Part shown: piece after piece, positions 32,821 to 42,100 of the stretch | Layout: every line of letters begins with the position of its first letter | Position numbering within the stretch: position 1 is the first letter of the stretch | DNA from: RGIG5612 sp045546255 | GTDB lineage: Bacteria > Bacillota > Clostridia > Lachnospirales > Lachnospiraceae | Length of the DNA: 57,097 bases | Direction of reading: 5' to 3' | NCBI GenBank assembly: GCA_045546255.1 | Contig: JAZQCK010000077.1 | Coordinates: 1-57,097, forward strand | Translations under genes and position numbers: made by a program | Notes under the pieces: generated by a model | Seen by the model: the letters and a program-made list of their open reading frames with translations, nothing else | Databases searched by the model: none | What the model was told of the DNA's origin: nothing

Positions 32821-34635
32821 ATGTGCGGGATCGCAGGATATATCAGTAATAAAGGAATCGATCAGCAAGTCCTTAAAAACATGACGGACCGGATTGCCCA
32901 CAGGGGCCCGGACGGAGAGGGCTTTTACGCGGACGAACTTTGCGGTTTAGGGCACAGGCGCCTTGCGATCATCGACCTTAATACAGGCGACCAGCCAATC
33001 TACAATGAGAAAAAAGATATCATCGTCGTGTTTAACGGCGAGATCTATAATTTCCAGACCTTAAGAGAAGAATTAAAAGCGGCAGGACATACATTTGAAA
33101 CGCAGACAGATACAGAAGTTTTAGTGCACGGTTATGAAGAGTGGGGCACAGAGCTTACGAAAAAACTTCGTGGTATGTATGGTTTTGCCATCTGGGATAA
33201 ACCTGCGCAGCAGCTTTATTTAGCACGCGATAAATGGGGAATCAAGCCGCTTTATTATTACCGGACACCGACAGGGCTTTTGTTTGCATCTGAGATCAAA
33301 GCCTTTCTTGATCATCCGGAGTTTGATAAAAAGTTTAATGAGACGATCTTAGCGTCCTATCTCTGCTTCAACTCCACGCCAACGGAAGAGACCTTCTTTC
33401 AAGGCGTATTCCGCTTAGAACCGGGGCATCAGATGATATGGAAAAACGGCAACTTTGAGATCCAAAAATTCTTTGAATTAGAGCTTGAAGAAGGGGATAC
33501 ATATCAGGCGGATGAAACTGCAGAAAAAATCGGCAAGGCAATGGAAAACTCCGTTAAGGCCCATGGCTTTGCAGATGTTGAGGTCGGTGGATTTTTATCC
33601 AGCGGTATTGACTCTTCCTACCTGGTTTCCCTTGCAAAACCTCAAAAGACCTTTACGGTTGGTTATGCAGATCCGAGATATGATGAGATTTCCTATGCAA
33701 AAGATCTTTCGGAAAAACTCGGGATCGAAAACTATTCCAGGCAGATTACGAGAGAAGACTATATCAAAGCCTTTCCCAATATCCAGTATCACATGGATGA
33801 ACCCCTGGCGGATCCGGCGGCAATTGCTCTTTATTTTGTTGCAGAAAAGGCATCTGAATATGTAAAGGTCGTAACGAGCGGAGAAGGAGCGGATGAACTA
33901 TTTGGAGGCTATCTTTCCTATCGCGAAGAAATTGACCAGAGCTGGTACATGAAGATACCTTATCCGATCCGAAGAGCGGCATCTGCTCTTGCCGGACTTC
34001 TGCCGGAGTTTCCGGGAAGAAACTTTGTATACCGGAGAGGATTAAAACTGGAGGATAATTATATTGGCCTTGGAAGGGTCTTCAGCGATAAAGAAGCGCT
34101 TTCTGTGGTTAATAACAAGCAGCAACTTCATACACGTGAAATTACAGCGCCGTTTTTTGCTGCTCAGAAAAATTCGCCGTCCATGGTAAAACGCCAGATC
34201 ATTGATTATTATTTCTGGCTGGTAAAAGACTTCCTGCATGCAGTTGATAGAAACACGATGATGTTTGGCTTAGAAGCAAGAACTCCGTTTTTGGATGATG
34301 AAGTTTATAAGGTTGCAAGGAGCCTTCCAAAAGCAGCAAAGATCAATGCAGAAACAACAAAGCCTGCGCTTCGTCTTGCAGCATCTAAGGTGATCCCAAA
34401 TGAAGCCTATAAAAAGAAAAAACTTGGCTTTCCGGTTCCTCTAAGAGCATGGATGAAAGAAGAAGGGCTCTTTAAAGAGATTCAGAATAAATTTAATAGT
34501 GACTCTGCAAAGCAGTTTTTTGATGTTTCAAAGATAAACAAACTGCTTGCCACTTTTAAAAGCGGCAAGCAGGATTGTTACAAAAAAGTATGGACGATCT
34601 ATACCTTCTTAGTCTGGTATGATCAGTTCTTTTAA
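32821..34635 (+). CDS. asnB: Asparagine synthetase (glutamine-hydrolysing)
   Basis: 604-aa enzyme making asparagine from aspartate, ATP and glutamine. ATG 32821 is required because maturation exposes Cys2 of MCGIAGYIS as the glutaminase nucleophile; TAGGAGAATTCTT precedes it. The N-terminal class II amidotransferase has IAHRGPDGEG and FNGEIYNF. The synthetase domain has the PP-loop GGFLSSGIDSSYL (about 256-268) and TSGEGADELFGGY. Full length. It has its own promoter and a leader resembling that of glnN. Its stop overlaps the convergent XpaC-like gene by 4 bp. Confidence 0.96.
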   Translation: MCGIAGYISNKGIDQQVLKNMTDRIAHRGPDGEGFYADELCGLGHRRLAIIDLNTGDQPIYNEKKDIIVVFNGEIYNFQTLREELKAAGHTFETQTDTEVLVHGYEEWGTELTKKLRGMYGFAIWDKPAQQLYLARDKWGIKPLYYYRTPTGLLFASEIKAFLDHPEFDKKFNETILASYLCFNSTPTEETFFQGVFRLEPGHQMIWKNGNFEIQKFFELELEEGDTYQADETAEKIGKAMENSVKAHGFADVEVGGFLSSGIDSSYLVSLAKPQKTFTVGYADPRYDEISYAKDLSEKLGIENYSRQITREDYIKAFPNIQYHMDEPLADPAAIALYFVAEKASEYVKVVTSGEGADELFGGYLSYREEIDQSWYMKIPYPIRRAASALAGLLPEFPGRNFVYRRGLKLEDNYIGLGRVFSDKEALSVVNNKQQLHTREITAPFFAAQKNSPSMVKRQIIDYYFWLVKDFLHAVDRNTMMFGLEARTPFLDDEVYKVARSLPKAAKINAETTKPALRLAASKVIPNEAYKKKKLGFPVPLRAWMKEEGLFKEIQNKFNSDSAKQFFDVSKINKLLATFKSGKQDCYKKVWTIYTFLVWYDQFF

Positions 34636-35510
34636 TGCACGAAATCTTTCTCTTTTTCACTCTCGCTTTCTTTTTCAGCGGCATGGTTTACCGCGTCAAT
34701 CACGGTCATATCATCTTCGACCACAACCGTGTTGTCCGGCGCATCAATGATCAGAGGGGTTCCCTCTTGCATAGGGGTACTGTCCACAAACTCTTCACTG
34801 ACAGAAGCTTCGTTCACGGGTGGTCTGTCAAAGTCTTCGTCTAATAAGCCGTCCCGCTTGATCGCGATCGCCATCGCTTCGATATCAACGGTCATATCCA
34901 GCTTATCATCTTCAAACAGACTCTGATACTGTTTGCCGGAGGCTTTTCGGAAATCGATTAGGAAGTTCTTGACTTTTTCCGTGTTGTCGTTTGTTACGAC
35001 GCCATTTGCTTCGAGCCGCTGATATTTGGTCAGGACCTCCGCAAGAGTCGGAATGTAATAATTCAGGAACTGACGGCTGTTTTTGATCTTCTCCGGTTTT
35101 TCTCTTAAAGCCTGAAGCAGTTTATCCAAGGAAGCGCAGACATCACGCCCGGATTGAGAAATATCCATATTGTGGATACGGGACAGGATCTTGCGCACTG
35201 TAAGCAGGTCGGAACGTCCTTTGTTGATGACCGCTGCCTGTTCCGGCGGAAGATTCGTCGTGTTCGTTTGGGTCTGAACAGCCGGATCCGGTTCCGGAGC
35301 CGGCTCTTTCTTCTTCAAGGATTTAGTTGCTTTATTTGCCAGAAAGATGATAAGGATCAAAATGATGACAAGGATCGCAACTGCGATTCCTGCAACCCAT
35401 GCAAAGGCAGAGAAAACAGACGGTACAAATCGCCTGATCAGTGCCAGCGCGGCGATGCCGACTGCGACAACTGCCAATCCTCCAAAACAGCCTAAGCGTC
35501 TTCCTCTCAT
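34632..35510 (-). CDS. XpaC-like membrane protein (5-bromo-4-chloroindolyl phosphate hydrolysis family)
   Basis: 292-aa protein. The N-terminus has a basic start and two hydrophobic segments (about 8-30 and 33-58). A Pro/Gln-rich linker follows (70-90), then a helical domain containing NSRQFLNYYIPTLAEVLTKYQRLE (about 145-168), the most recognisable XpaC block. The tail from 225 is acidic and probably disordered. Its partner by position is the TelA gene 22 nt upstream in the same direction, the same pairing as xpaC-yaaN in Bacillus. Molecular function of the family is poorly known. Family call is moderately firm. Confidence 0.75.
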   Translation of the reverse strand: MRGRRLGCFGGLAVVAVGIAALALIRRFVPSVFSAFAWVAGIAVAILVIILILIIFLANKATKSLKKKEPAPEPDPAVQTQTNTTNLPPEQAAVINKGRSDLLTVRKILSRIHNMDISQSGRDVCASLDKLLQALREKPEKIKNSRQFLNYYIPTLAEVLTKYQRLEANGVVTNDNTEKVKNFLIDFRKASGKQYQSLFEDDKLDMTVDIEAMAIAIKRDGLLDEDFDRPPVNEASVSEEFVDSTPMQEGTPLIIDAPDNTVVVEDDMTVIDAVNHAAEKESESEKEKDFVH

Positions 35511-35532
35511 AGTGTCTTACTCCGAATCAATA

Positions 35533-36744
35533 TTACTGAATGCTGTCGTCTGTGGACTTCAGCTCCGCATTTCTGATATCCAGAAGTTTCTGCTTCAGCT
35601 GAGCTTCCACCTGTCCAAGCTGGTCTTCCGCAACGCGGCGTTTGATACGTCCTTCTTCCTGGATTTTAATGACTTCATCCAGGGATGCGATCAGCTCTTC
35701 GTTAGCATGCGTTACCGTTTCGATATCAATAATGCCGCGCTCGCTCTCTTCTGCGATCTCAACGGATCCCTGATGCAGTTTTTCTGCATTCTTCTGGATC
35801 AGCTCATTGGTGAGATCGTTGACTTCCTTCTGGGCCTTCATCGCCTCTTCGGAATGGATCATGCCCATGGCAAGGACCATCTGGTTTTTCCAGAGCGGAA
35901 TGGTGTTACTTAAGGTCGACTGGATCTTTTCCACCATCAGCGTGTCGCTGTTCTGGATCAGACGGATCTGTGGAGCCATCTGCATGCTGATCGTACGGGT
36001 GAGCTCTAAGTCGTAGAGTTTCTTGTCAAAGCGGTCGCAGAGAGCAGCATAGTCATTTGCAGCCTGTGCATCTTCTGTGAGACCGGATTCTTTTGCTTTA
36101 TTCTGAAGTTCTACCAGAGTCGTCTTCTGTGCTTTCTCTAAAGCTTTCTTTCCGGCAAGGATGTACATGGTCAGCTCCTTGAAATAAACAAGGTTGGAAT
36201 CGTACATCTTATCCATCATGACGATATCGGTGGTCAGCTGATTCTGGTGATCCATCAGAACACCGGAGATCTTATCCACGTTTTTATCTGCGGAATCATA
36301 GCGGGCCTTAAGCTGTGCGAGTTTACTTCCTTTTTTCTTGAACCAGCCTGCGATTCCTTTCTTTTCTTCTTCACCGACACTGAAGCCTTTGAGCTCAGCA
36401 ACTAAAGAAGCAATTGCATTTCCAACTTCCCCTAAGTCTTTGGTTCTTACGCCTTCTAAAGCACTGTCAGAGAAGTCTGCAATTTTCTTCTGGCTGGCTG
36501 CGCCGTACTGAAGAACAATATTGGTATTGGAAAGGTCGATCTGTTCTGCAAAATCGTCGACCATTTTTTGCTCTTCTTCGGTAAGATTGACATCGTCCAT
36601 GTAGCGTGCAGTTCCTTCCGTCGTCAGCTCTTCTTTGAGCTGAACGGTATCGAGCGGAGCGGAAACCGGCGCTGCGGTCGGTAATGATTGAATATCCAGT
36701 GTTGGAACCTTCGGATCAAGTTCTAATTTGATTTTCTCAGACAT
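35533..36744 (-). CDS. TelA/YaaN family toxic anion resistance protein
   Basis: 403-aa cytosolic, mostly helical protein. TelA features include the early VDDFAEQIDLSNTNIVLQYG block (about 63-82), AAQKKIADFSD-type spacing, QLTTDIVMMDKMYDSNL, the MAPQIRLIQNSDTLMVEKIQSTLSNTIPLWKNQMVLAMG core (about 245-285), and a coiled-coil C-terminus. The family was named for tellurite resistance and later tied to cell envelope stress and antimicrobial tolerance; the mechanism is uncertain. The start follows TAGGAGGTCAATT. It is followed by the XpaC-like gene. A promoter with a downstream hairpin lies before it. Confidence 0.88.
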   Translation of the reverse strand: MSEKIKLELDPKVPTLDIQSLPTAAPVSAPLDTVQLKEELTTEGTARYMDDVNLTEEEQKMVDDFAEQIDLSNTNIVLQYGAASQKKIADFSDSALEGVRTKDLGEVGNAIASLVAELKGFSVGEEEKKGIAGWFKKKGSKLAQLKARYDSADKNVDKISGVLMDHQNQLTTDIVMMDKMYDSNLVYFKELTMYILAGKKALEKAQKTTLVELQNKAKESGLTEDAQAANDYAALCDRFDKKLYDLELTRTISMQMAPQIRLIQNSDTLMVEKIQSTLSNTIPLWKNQMVLAMGMIHSEEAMKAQKEVNDLTNELIQKNAEKLHQGSVEIAEESERGIIDIETVTHANEELIASLDEVIKIQEEGRIKRRVAEDQLGQVEAQLKQKLLDIRNAELKSTDDSIQ

Positions 36745-36763
36745 AATTGACCTCCTAAAAAAT

Positions 36764-36793
36764 ACTGTGAGGAATTCGAAATTACCTCACAGT
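36764..36793 (-). terminator. Hairpin between LTA synthase-like gene and telA
   Basis: ACTGTGAGG (36764-36772) pairs with CCTCACAGT (36785-36793). On the minus strand it is followed by ATTTTTT, so it can terminate the LTA synthase-like transcript. It also lies at the very start of the telA transcript predicted from the promoter at 36796-36824. Confidence 0.75.
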
Positions 36794-36795
36794 TA

Positions 36796-36824
36796 ATCAT
36801 ACTATATTCAAATGTTTTTTGAAA
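36796..36824 (-). promoter_or_regulatory. Probable promoter of telA-xpaC
   Basis: On the minus strand TTTCAA (36824-36819), 17-bp spacer, TATGAT (36801-36796). It overlaps the upstream side of the hairpin. Confidence 0.5.
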
Positions 36825-36836
36825 GAAATTTTCTGT

Positions 36837-38975
36837 TTACTCCTCGCTTCCGAAAACGACATTATAGTAGTCGTAGAGCGGGACATTCTGGGAGAAGATC
36901 ATCTTGTTTTTGACGATCTTATTGATGTATTCGACGTATTCTTTGTCAGAGGCAAAGTCCGGATCATTTGCGCCGTCAAAAGAGCAGCCTTCGTTTGGCG
37001 TATATTCCCTGGTTTCCGCATTGTAGTAGCCGCGGTCTGTGAGCCAGTGGTAGTTTAAGAAGATGACGAGCGGCTCCATGTTTTCTGCAAAGACATCACG
37101 TCCTGCAAGCATGCGGGAGTCATATTCCAAACCGAAGAGGTTGGAAAGAGTCGGAAGCATATCCACACTGCAGACAGGCTCTGAGATATGGACCGAATTG
37201 GACCCGTCCATAGATGGAGTCCAGATGACGAGGGAGTTATGGCTGTATTCCTGTTCTGTCTCCGGCTCAAATCCAAAGAGGTTGATCAGGTTCGGCATAA
37301 CATCATGGTATTCCACATGTCCGGTGTCATCGATATCATAGTCATCCGAGAGCGCATAAGGATAATGGTCGCCGGTCATGACGATCACGGTGTTCTCCAA
37401 AACGCCGGCTTTTTCCAACTCTTTTAGAAGATATTCCATGGATTTTTCAAATTCCAGGTTGGCAGCAAAATAACTTAAGACAGCATCTGTATAATCTTTT
37501 CCGTTCTTTTCTGCCCAGGTGCGGACCTCGTCGATATTCTTTCGGACGACAAAGTTTTTCATATCATATTTGGAGTGGCCACTCAAGGTCATGAAGTAGG
37601 CGTTAAACGGCTCTTTATCAATAAATTTCGGAATGGAAAACTCCATCATCTCCACATCGCTCTGCGGCCATGCGGTGTGCCCTGTAAGCCCTGTCATTCC
37701 GCTTCCGTTTGCATAGAAACGGCTGTAGCCTAAGTTGCAATGCGTCTGGTTCCGGTCAAAGTAGTCATAGGTTCCATTGTGGAACGCAAGACTGGTGTAG
37801 TTTTCTCTCAACAATTCATTGCCGATCGTCAGATACATATTTTTATCTGCGGTCCGCAGCATGGAATAGTAGCCATTGGAAGGAAGGAGTCCTGTCAGGA
37901 TCTGAAATTCGCCTGTCGTCGTGGAACCCGCCCACAGCGGCTGATAATAGTCGTCAAAGACAAAGCCATTATGGACCAGTTTATAAAGAACCGGAGTCAG
38001 CTCCTCATCCAGAATATAGGGAGTATAGGATTCTGCGGTGATCTCGATCAGGTTTTTCCCTTTAAATAAGCCGGTGTATTGATTTTTCTTAGAAGGTTCC
38101 AGGCTTTCGACATAGTCATGGATACGGGAAATATAGATATTGGTGCTTTCGTCCTTGAGCTCGTCGAAGTCGATCTGGATCATATTGTAATCAGAAGGAT
38201 TGTCGATCTGGACATTATGTTCCTCATCGATCCAGAAATTCTGCTTCCAGGGATTTCCGAATACACTATAGGCAACATCAAGCTTTGTTGCAGTCTGCGC
38301 ATCAAAAGAGCGGACTGCGCTGTCGTAGTCAAATTCGCTGGTTAAAAGCTCCCATGCAGGGGAGGTGTTTGTGAGCGGAACGCCGGCTGCCAGTTCGAAG
38401 ATTGCAACCACCATCAGAATCTGGATATAGCCCAATGCCTGAAAGCGCTTGAACTGAAACGGCTTAAAGATCAGCATGAGCAAAAGGAAGAGCAGGGCCG
38501 GAGCCTCAAAGATCAGGATCGTCGGCCAGTTCCGAAGGACGATCTCCTGAATATAGTTTCCGGCATGCTGGGTGATTCCGTTCGCTCCGCCAATGATCGA
38601 CTGCGGGCCGATATAAATGCTGAACTCCAGCTTCACAAAGTGGATGATCATAAAGGCCACGGATAAAAACTGGAGAATGATAAACGCAAACCACGCATTC
38701 AGTTTTTCATTTTTGGTAATGCTGCAGAGAAGATCTGCCAAAAGACCTCCGGCGAGGGAGGCAAAGATGATGCCAAGCCAGTTATACCAGGTCAAAGGTT
38801 CCTGGACAGAGAGCAGACGGAAGAAAAACTCAAGATAAATGAGCGCAGCCGGGATATATGCTGCACTCAGGATCTGCTTGATCGGATATGTTTTGCAATG
38901 AAGGAAAAAATCCCGGAACACCTCTTTCCAGACGATCTTTTCTTTTGCTTTCTTTTTCGCTTCTACTTCGATCAT
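36837..38975 (-). CDS. LTA synthase-like sulfatase-fold phosphoglycerol transferase
   Basis: 712-aa membrane enzyme. The N-terminal third has about five hydrophobic segments (from residue 30 to 215). The C-terminal extracellular sulfatase domain has the metal-site Glu in NLIEITAESYTPYI, a probable Thr nucleophile in WAGSTTTGEF, SGHSKYDM, and the late metal ligands in VMTGDHYPYAL. Family members polymerise or transfer glycerol phosphate to lipoteichoic acid or glycolipids. ATG 38975 is chosen: the longer frame begins with GTG at 39026, upstream of the predicted transcription start near 39010. The domain runs to the C-terminus without truncation. Confidence 0.88.
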   Translation of the reverse strand: MIEVEAKKKAKEKIVWKEVFRDFFLHCKTYPIKQILSAAYIPAALIYLEFFFRLLSVQEPLTWYNWLGIIFASLAGGLLADLLCSITKNEKLNAWFAFIILQFLSVAFMIIHFVKLEFSIYIGPQSIIGGANGITQHAGNYIQEIVLRNWPTILIFEAPALLFLLLMLIFKPFQFKRFQALGYIQILMVVAIFELAAGVPLTNTSPAWELLTSEFDYDSAVRSFDAQTATKLDVAYSVFGNPWKQNFWIDEEHNVQIDNPSDYNMIQIDFDELKDESTNIYISRIHDYVESLEPSKKNQYTGLFKGKNLIEITAESYTPYILDEELTPVLYKLVHNGFVFDDYYQPLWAGSTTTGEFQILTGLLPSNGYYSMLRTADKNMYLTIGNELLRENYTSLAFHNGTYDYFDRNQTHCNLGYSRFYANGSGMTGLTGHTAWPQSDVEMMEFSIPKFIDKEPFNAYFMTLSGHSKYDMKNFVVRKNIDEVRTWAEKNGKDYTDAVLSYFAANLEFEKSMEYLLKELEKAGVLENTVIVMTGDHYPYALSDDYDIDDTGHVEYHDVMPNLINLFGFEPETEQEYSHNSLVIWTPSMDGSNSVHISEPVCSVDMLPTLSNLFGLEYDSRMLAGRDVFAENMEPLVIFLNYHWLTDRGYYNAETREYTPNEGCSFDGANDPDFASDKEYVEYINKIVKNKMIFSQNVPLYDYYNVVFGSEE

Positions 38976-39016
38976 GAGCTTCCAATCCCTGCCTGATTGC
39001 TTGAAAACTAAGCGAT

Positions 39017-39045
39017 AGAATAGCACAGTTTTTTCTTCTTCTCAA
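39017..39045 (-). promoter_or_regulatory. Promoter of the LTA synthase-like gene
   Basis: On the minus strand TTGAGA (39045-39040), 17-bp spacer, TATTCT (39022-39017). It supports the ATG start at 38975. Confidence 0.65.
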
Positions 39046-39160
39046 GGAGATTGTAGAGGAGTATAATATTTTGTTAGTATCTGCACTTTTCACACTTTCT
39101 ACATTTCTTCTCTGTATAGTGCAATATTGATATACCAAAATTCTATGGAAATGGTCCAGG

Positions 39161-42100
39161 ATGTTACAGATAAAGAATATCTCAAAACAATATAAGACAG
39201 GAGATCTGGTGCAGAAGGCACTGGATAATGTCAGCTTCAACCTAAGAGACAGCGAATTCGTTGCCATCTTAGGTCCTTCCGGTTCCGGAAAAACGACGCT
39301 CCTCAATATCATCGGAGGTCTCGACCGCTATGACAGCGGAGACCTTGTGATCAATGGGATTTCCACAAAAGAATATAACGACAGAGACTGGGATACCTAC
39401 CGCAACCACTCTATCGGCTTTGTGTTCCAGAGCTATAACCTGATCTCACATCAGAGTATCTTAGCGAACGTTGAGCTTGCCTTAACGATCGCAGGTCTTT
39501 CTGCAAGAGAGCGAAAAGAGCGGGCAAAGAATGCTCTGGTCCAGGTCGGCCTTGCAGATCATATCAACAAAAAACCGAACCAGTTATCCGGTGGACAGAT
39601 GCAGCGCGTTGCCCTTGCAAGAGCGCTGGTAAATGATCCGGATATCTTGCTGGCGGACGAACCGACCGGTGCATTAGATACCGAGACCAGTATTCAGGTT
39701 ATGGACCTGATGAAAGAAGTGGCGAAGGACCGCCTCGTCGTAATGGTTACCCATAACCCGGAGCTGGCAGAAGAATATGCTTCCCGCATCATCCGCCTGC
39801 GCGACGGAAAGATCACGGATGACACGATGCCGTGCTCCGATGCAGAGCTTTTTGGCGCAGTGCCTTACGGGGCGGAAGATAGTGTTGGTGCAGCCGCTAT
39901 ATCAGCGGGTGGAGCGGCAACTCATACAGCAACGGCGGTGGATGAAGGACTGCAGCCACAGATTACTAATCAGGCGAAACAGGGGAAAACAAAGAAAAAA
40001 CGAAAAGCCTCCATGTCTTTCCTCACTTCTTTAGGCTTAAGTTTCAGTAACCTCAAAACAAAGAAAGGCCGCACGATCTTAACCAGCTTTGCTGGCTCGA
40101 TCGGCATCATTGGTATCGCTCTCATTCTTTCTCTTTCGACGGGCGTGAATGACTATATCGATAAGATCCAGAGAGATACCATGGCATCTTATCCGATCAC
40201 GATCAGTGCGACCAGCCTTGACCTTTCTTCTTTTATGGGAAATGGGGAAGGAATTGACGAGGAGTTTGAGGAAGCACAGAAAGAAAACGGAGAAGAAGAG
40301 GAGACGGAGCCTACGGGAGTTCCGGCCAACTATTTTGATATTGAAGCTAGCTCAGCAGTCACAACGAGCATTAAAGAAAACAACCTGACAGATTTCAAAA
40401 AATACCTGGATGATAAAAACAGTGAGATCCATCAGTATGTTGGGGAAAACGGGATCGTTTACACCTATGATGTGGACTTTAAAGTTTATTCCTATGACAA
40501 AAATCATAAACTGGTAGATACGGACCTGGATGTTACCAGTGAGTTTTCTGATGACGACAACGTGCTTGGAAATCTCATGCAGGCAAGGTCTTTAATGCTG
40601 AGCAATGCATCCGCCATGTTTGGCGGCGGAAGCAATCAGAATGCAGCTAATTTCTCTGAAATGATGGCGGGCGCCAACGGGGACACTGTCAGTGCGCTGA
40701 TCAAGGACAACTATGATGTGGTTTATGGAAACTGGCCTGACAGCTACGATGAGGCTGTGATCGTCCTGAACCAAAGCGGCAGCCTGTTCTCGGGAACCTT
40801 ATACCAGTTAGGTTTGATCTCAAAAGCAGAGTATGAGGATGCAGTTCACAAGGTGGAAAAAGACGAAGAGCCGACTCCGATCGAACTGAATTATAAAGAA
40901 ATCTGTGACCACACATTCTATCTGGTCCTCGCCAGCGACCGCTATGAAAAAACAGCTAGCGGAACGTTCAGCTACACTGGAGATGATGAGGAAAAACTGG
41001 AAGAGCAGATGAAGAATGCCGTTCCGATTAAAATCGTAGGTCTCGTAAAGGCCTCGGAAGATTCAGATATCCGCAGTCTCGAGACAACAGTCTGTTATAC
41101 AACGAAGCTTACGGATTATATCGTGGAACGTGGAAACAACAGCGATGTGATCACCGCACAGAAAAATAATCCGGATACCGATGTCCTTACCGGACAGGCG
41201 TTTATGGAAGAAGAACCAGATGAAGCGTATAAGGCAGTCAAAGCCAGAGCGTATCTAAATGGTTTGTCTCATGACGATAAGGCGAATGCCTTTTCCACTC
41301 TTATGATCGCGGACTATGAAGGTGCTATGAGAGCGCTCATGACAACGCAGATGAGCGCGGTCAGCGAGCAGGTCGGAGCAGCCCTTCAGCAGACCTTAGC
41401 ACCTGCGATCCAGCAGGCAGTCCAGTCGATCATGACTCAGGCGATGAGCCAGATGCAGCAGCAGATGCAGGCGATCATCAGCAAAGCAATGGAGCAGGCG
41501 ATGCGTTCTGCCATGCAGCAGATGGTCGAACAGGTCGTGCCTCAGGTCATGGCGAAGGCTTCGACCCAGCTTCAGGAAGAGGTCGTACCGCAGCTGATGC
41601 AGAACGTCGTTCCTCAGGTTGTAGAACAGATGGTCTTTCTGGGCATGCAGAATGCCCTGCAGCAGATCACGGAGCAGCTAGGAGGCGAGCTTCCGGCAAT
41701 CTTGAAGCCGCTTGCTGAAGCGACGACAGTGGCTGAACTTCAAGAGGCTCTTTCTAATATAAATCCGGCGGAAATAGCGGCATTGGGAATCGATTTTTCT
41801 GCTTTAGACTTTTCACAGGTGGATATGAGCCAGATCGATTACAGTAAGATCGATTTTTCCGGCGTGGACTTAAGCGGTCTGGATCTTAGCGATATCGATC
41901 TCAGTCAGATCGACTTCAGCAAAGTCGATGTCAGTGGTCTGGATTTCAGCAGCTTAGATCTTAGCAGCTTAGACTTCAGCAGCATGGATATGAGCAACCT
42001 GGATTTGTCCGGCATGGGAGCGGCAATGGAAAATATTTCCCTGTCGGATGAGGAAGGGGATACCGCAGAAACGGTACAGTTCTGGCTGGATAATATTGCA

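Noticed and set aside
35347..35913. 188-aa plus-strand frame
   Set aside because: It is antisense to the XpaC-like and TelA genes, has no ribosome binding site and no recognisable domain.
38976..39026. GTG start at 39026 for the LTA synthase-like gene
   Set aside because: It lies upstream of the transcription start predicted from the -35/-10 pair at 39045-39017, so the ATG at 38975 is preferred.
41786..42010. CRISPR-like or minisatellite array
   Set aside because: The 15-bp units are in frame and conserved at protein rather than DNA level; they encode pentapeptides.
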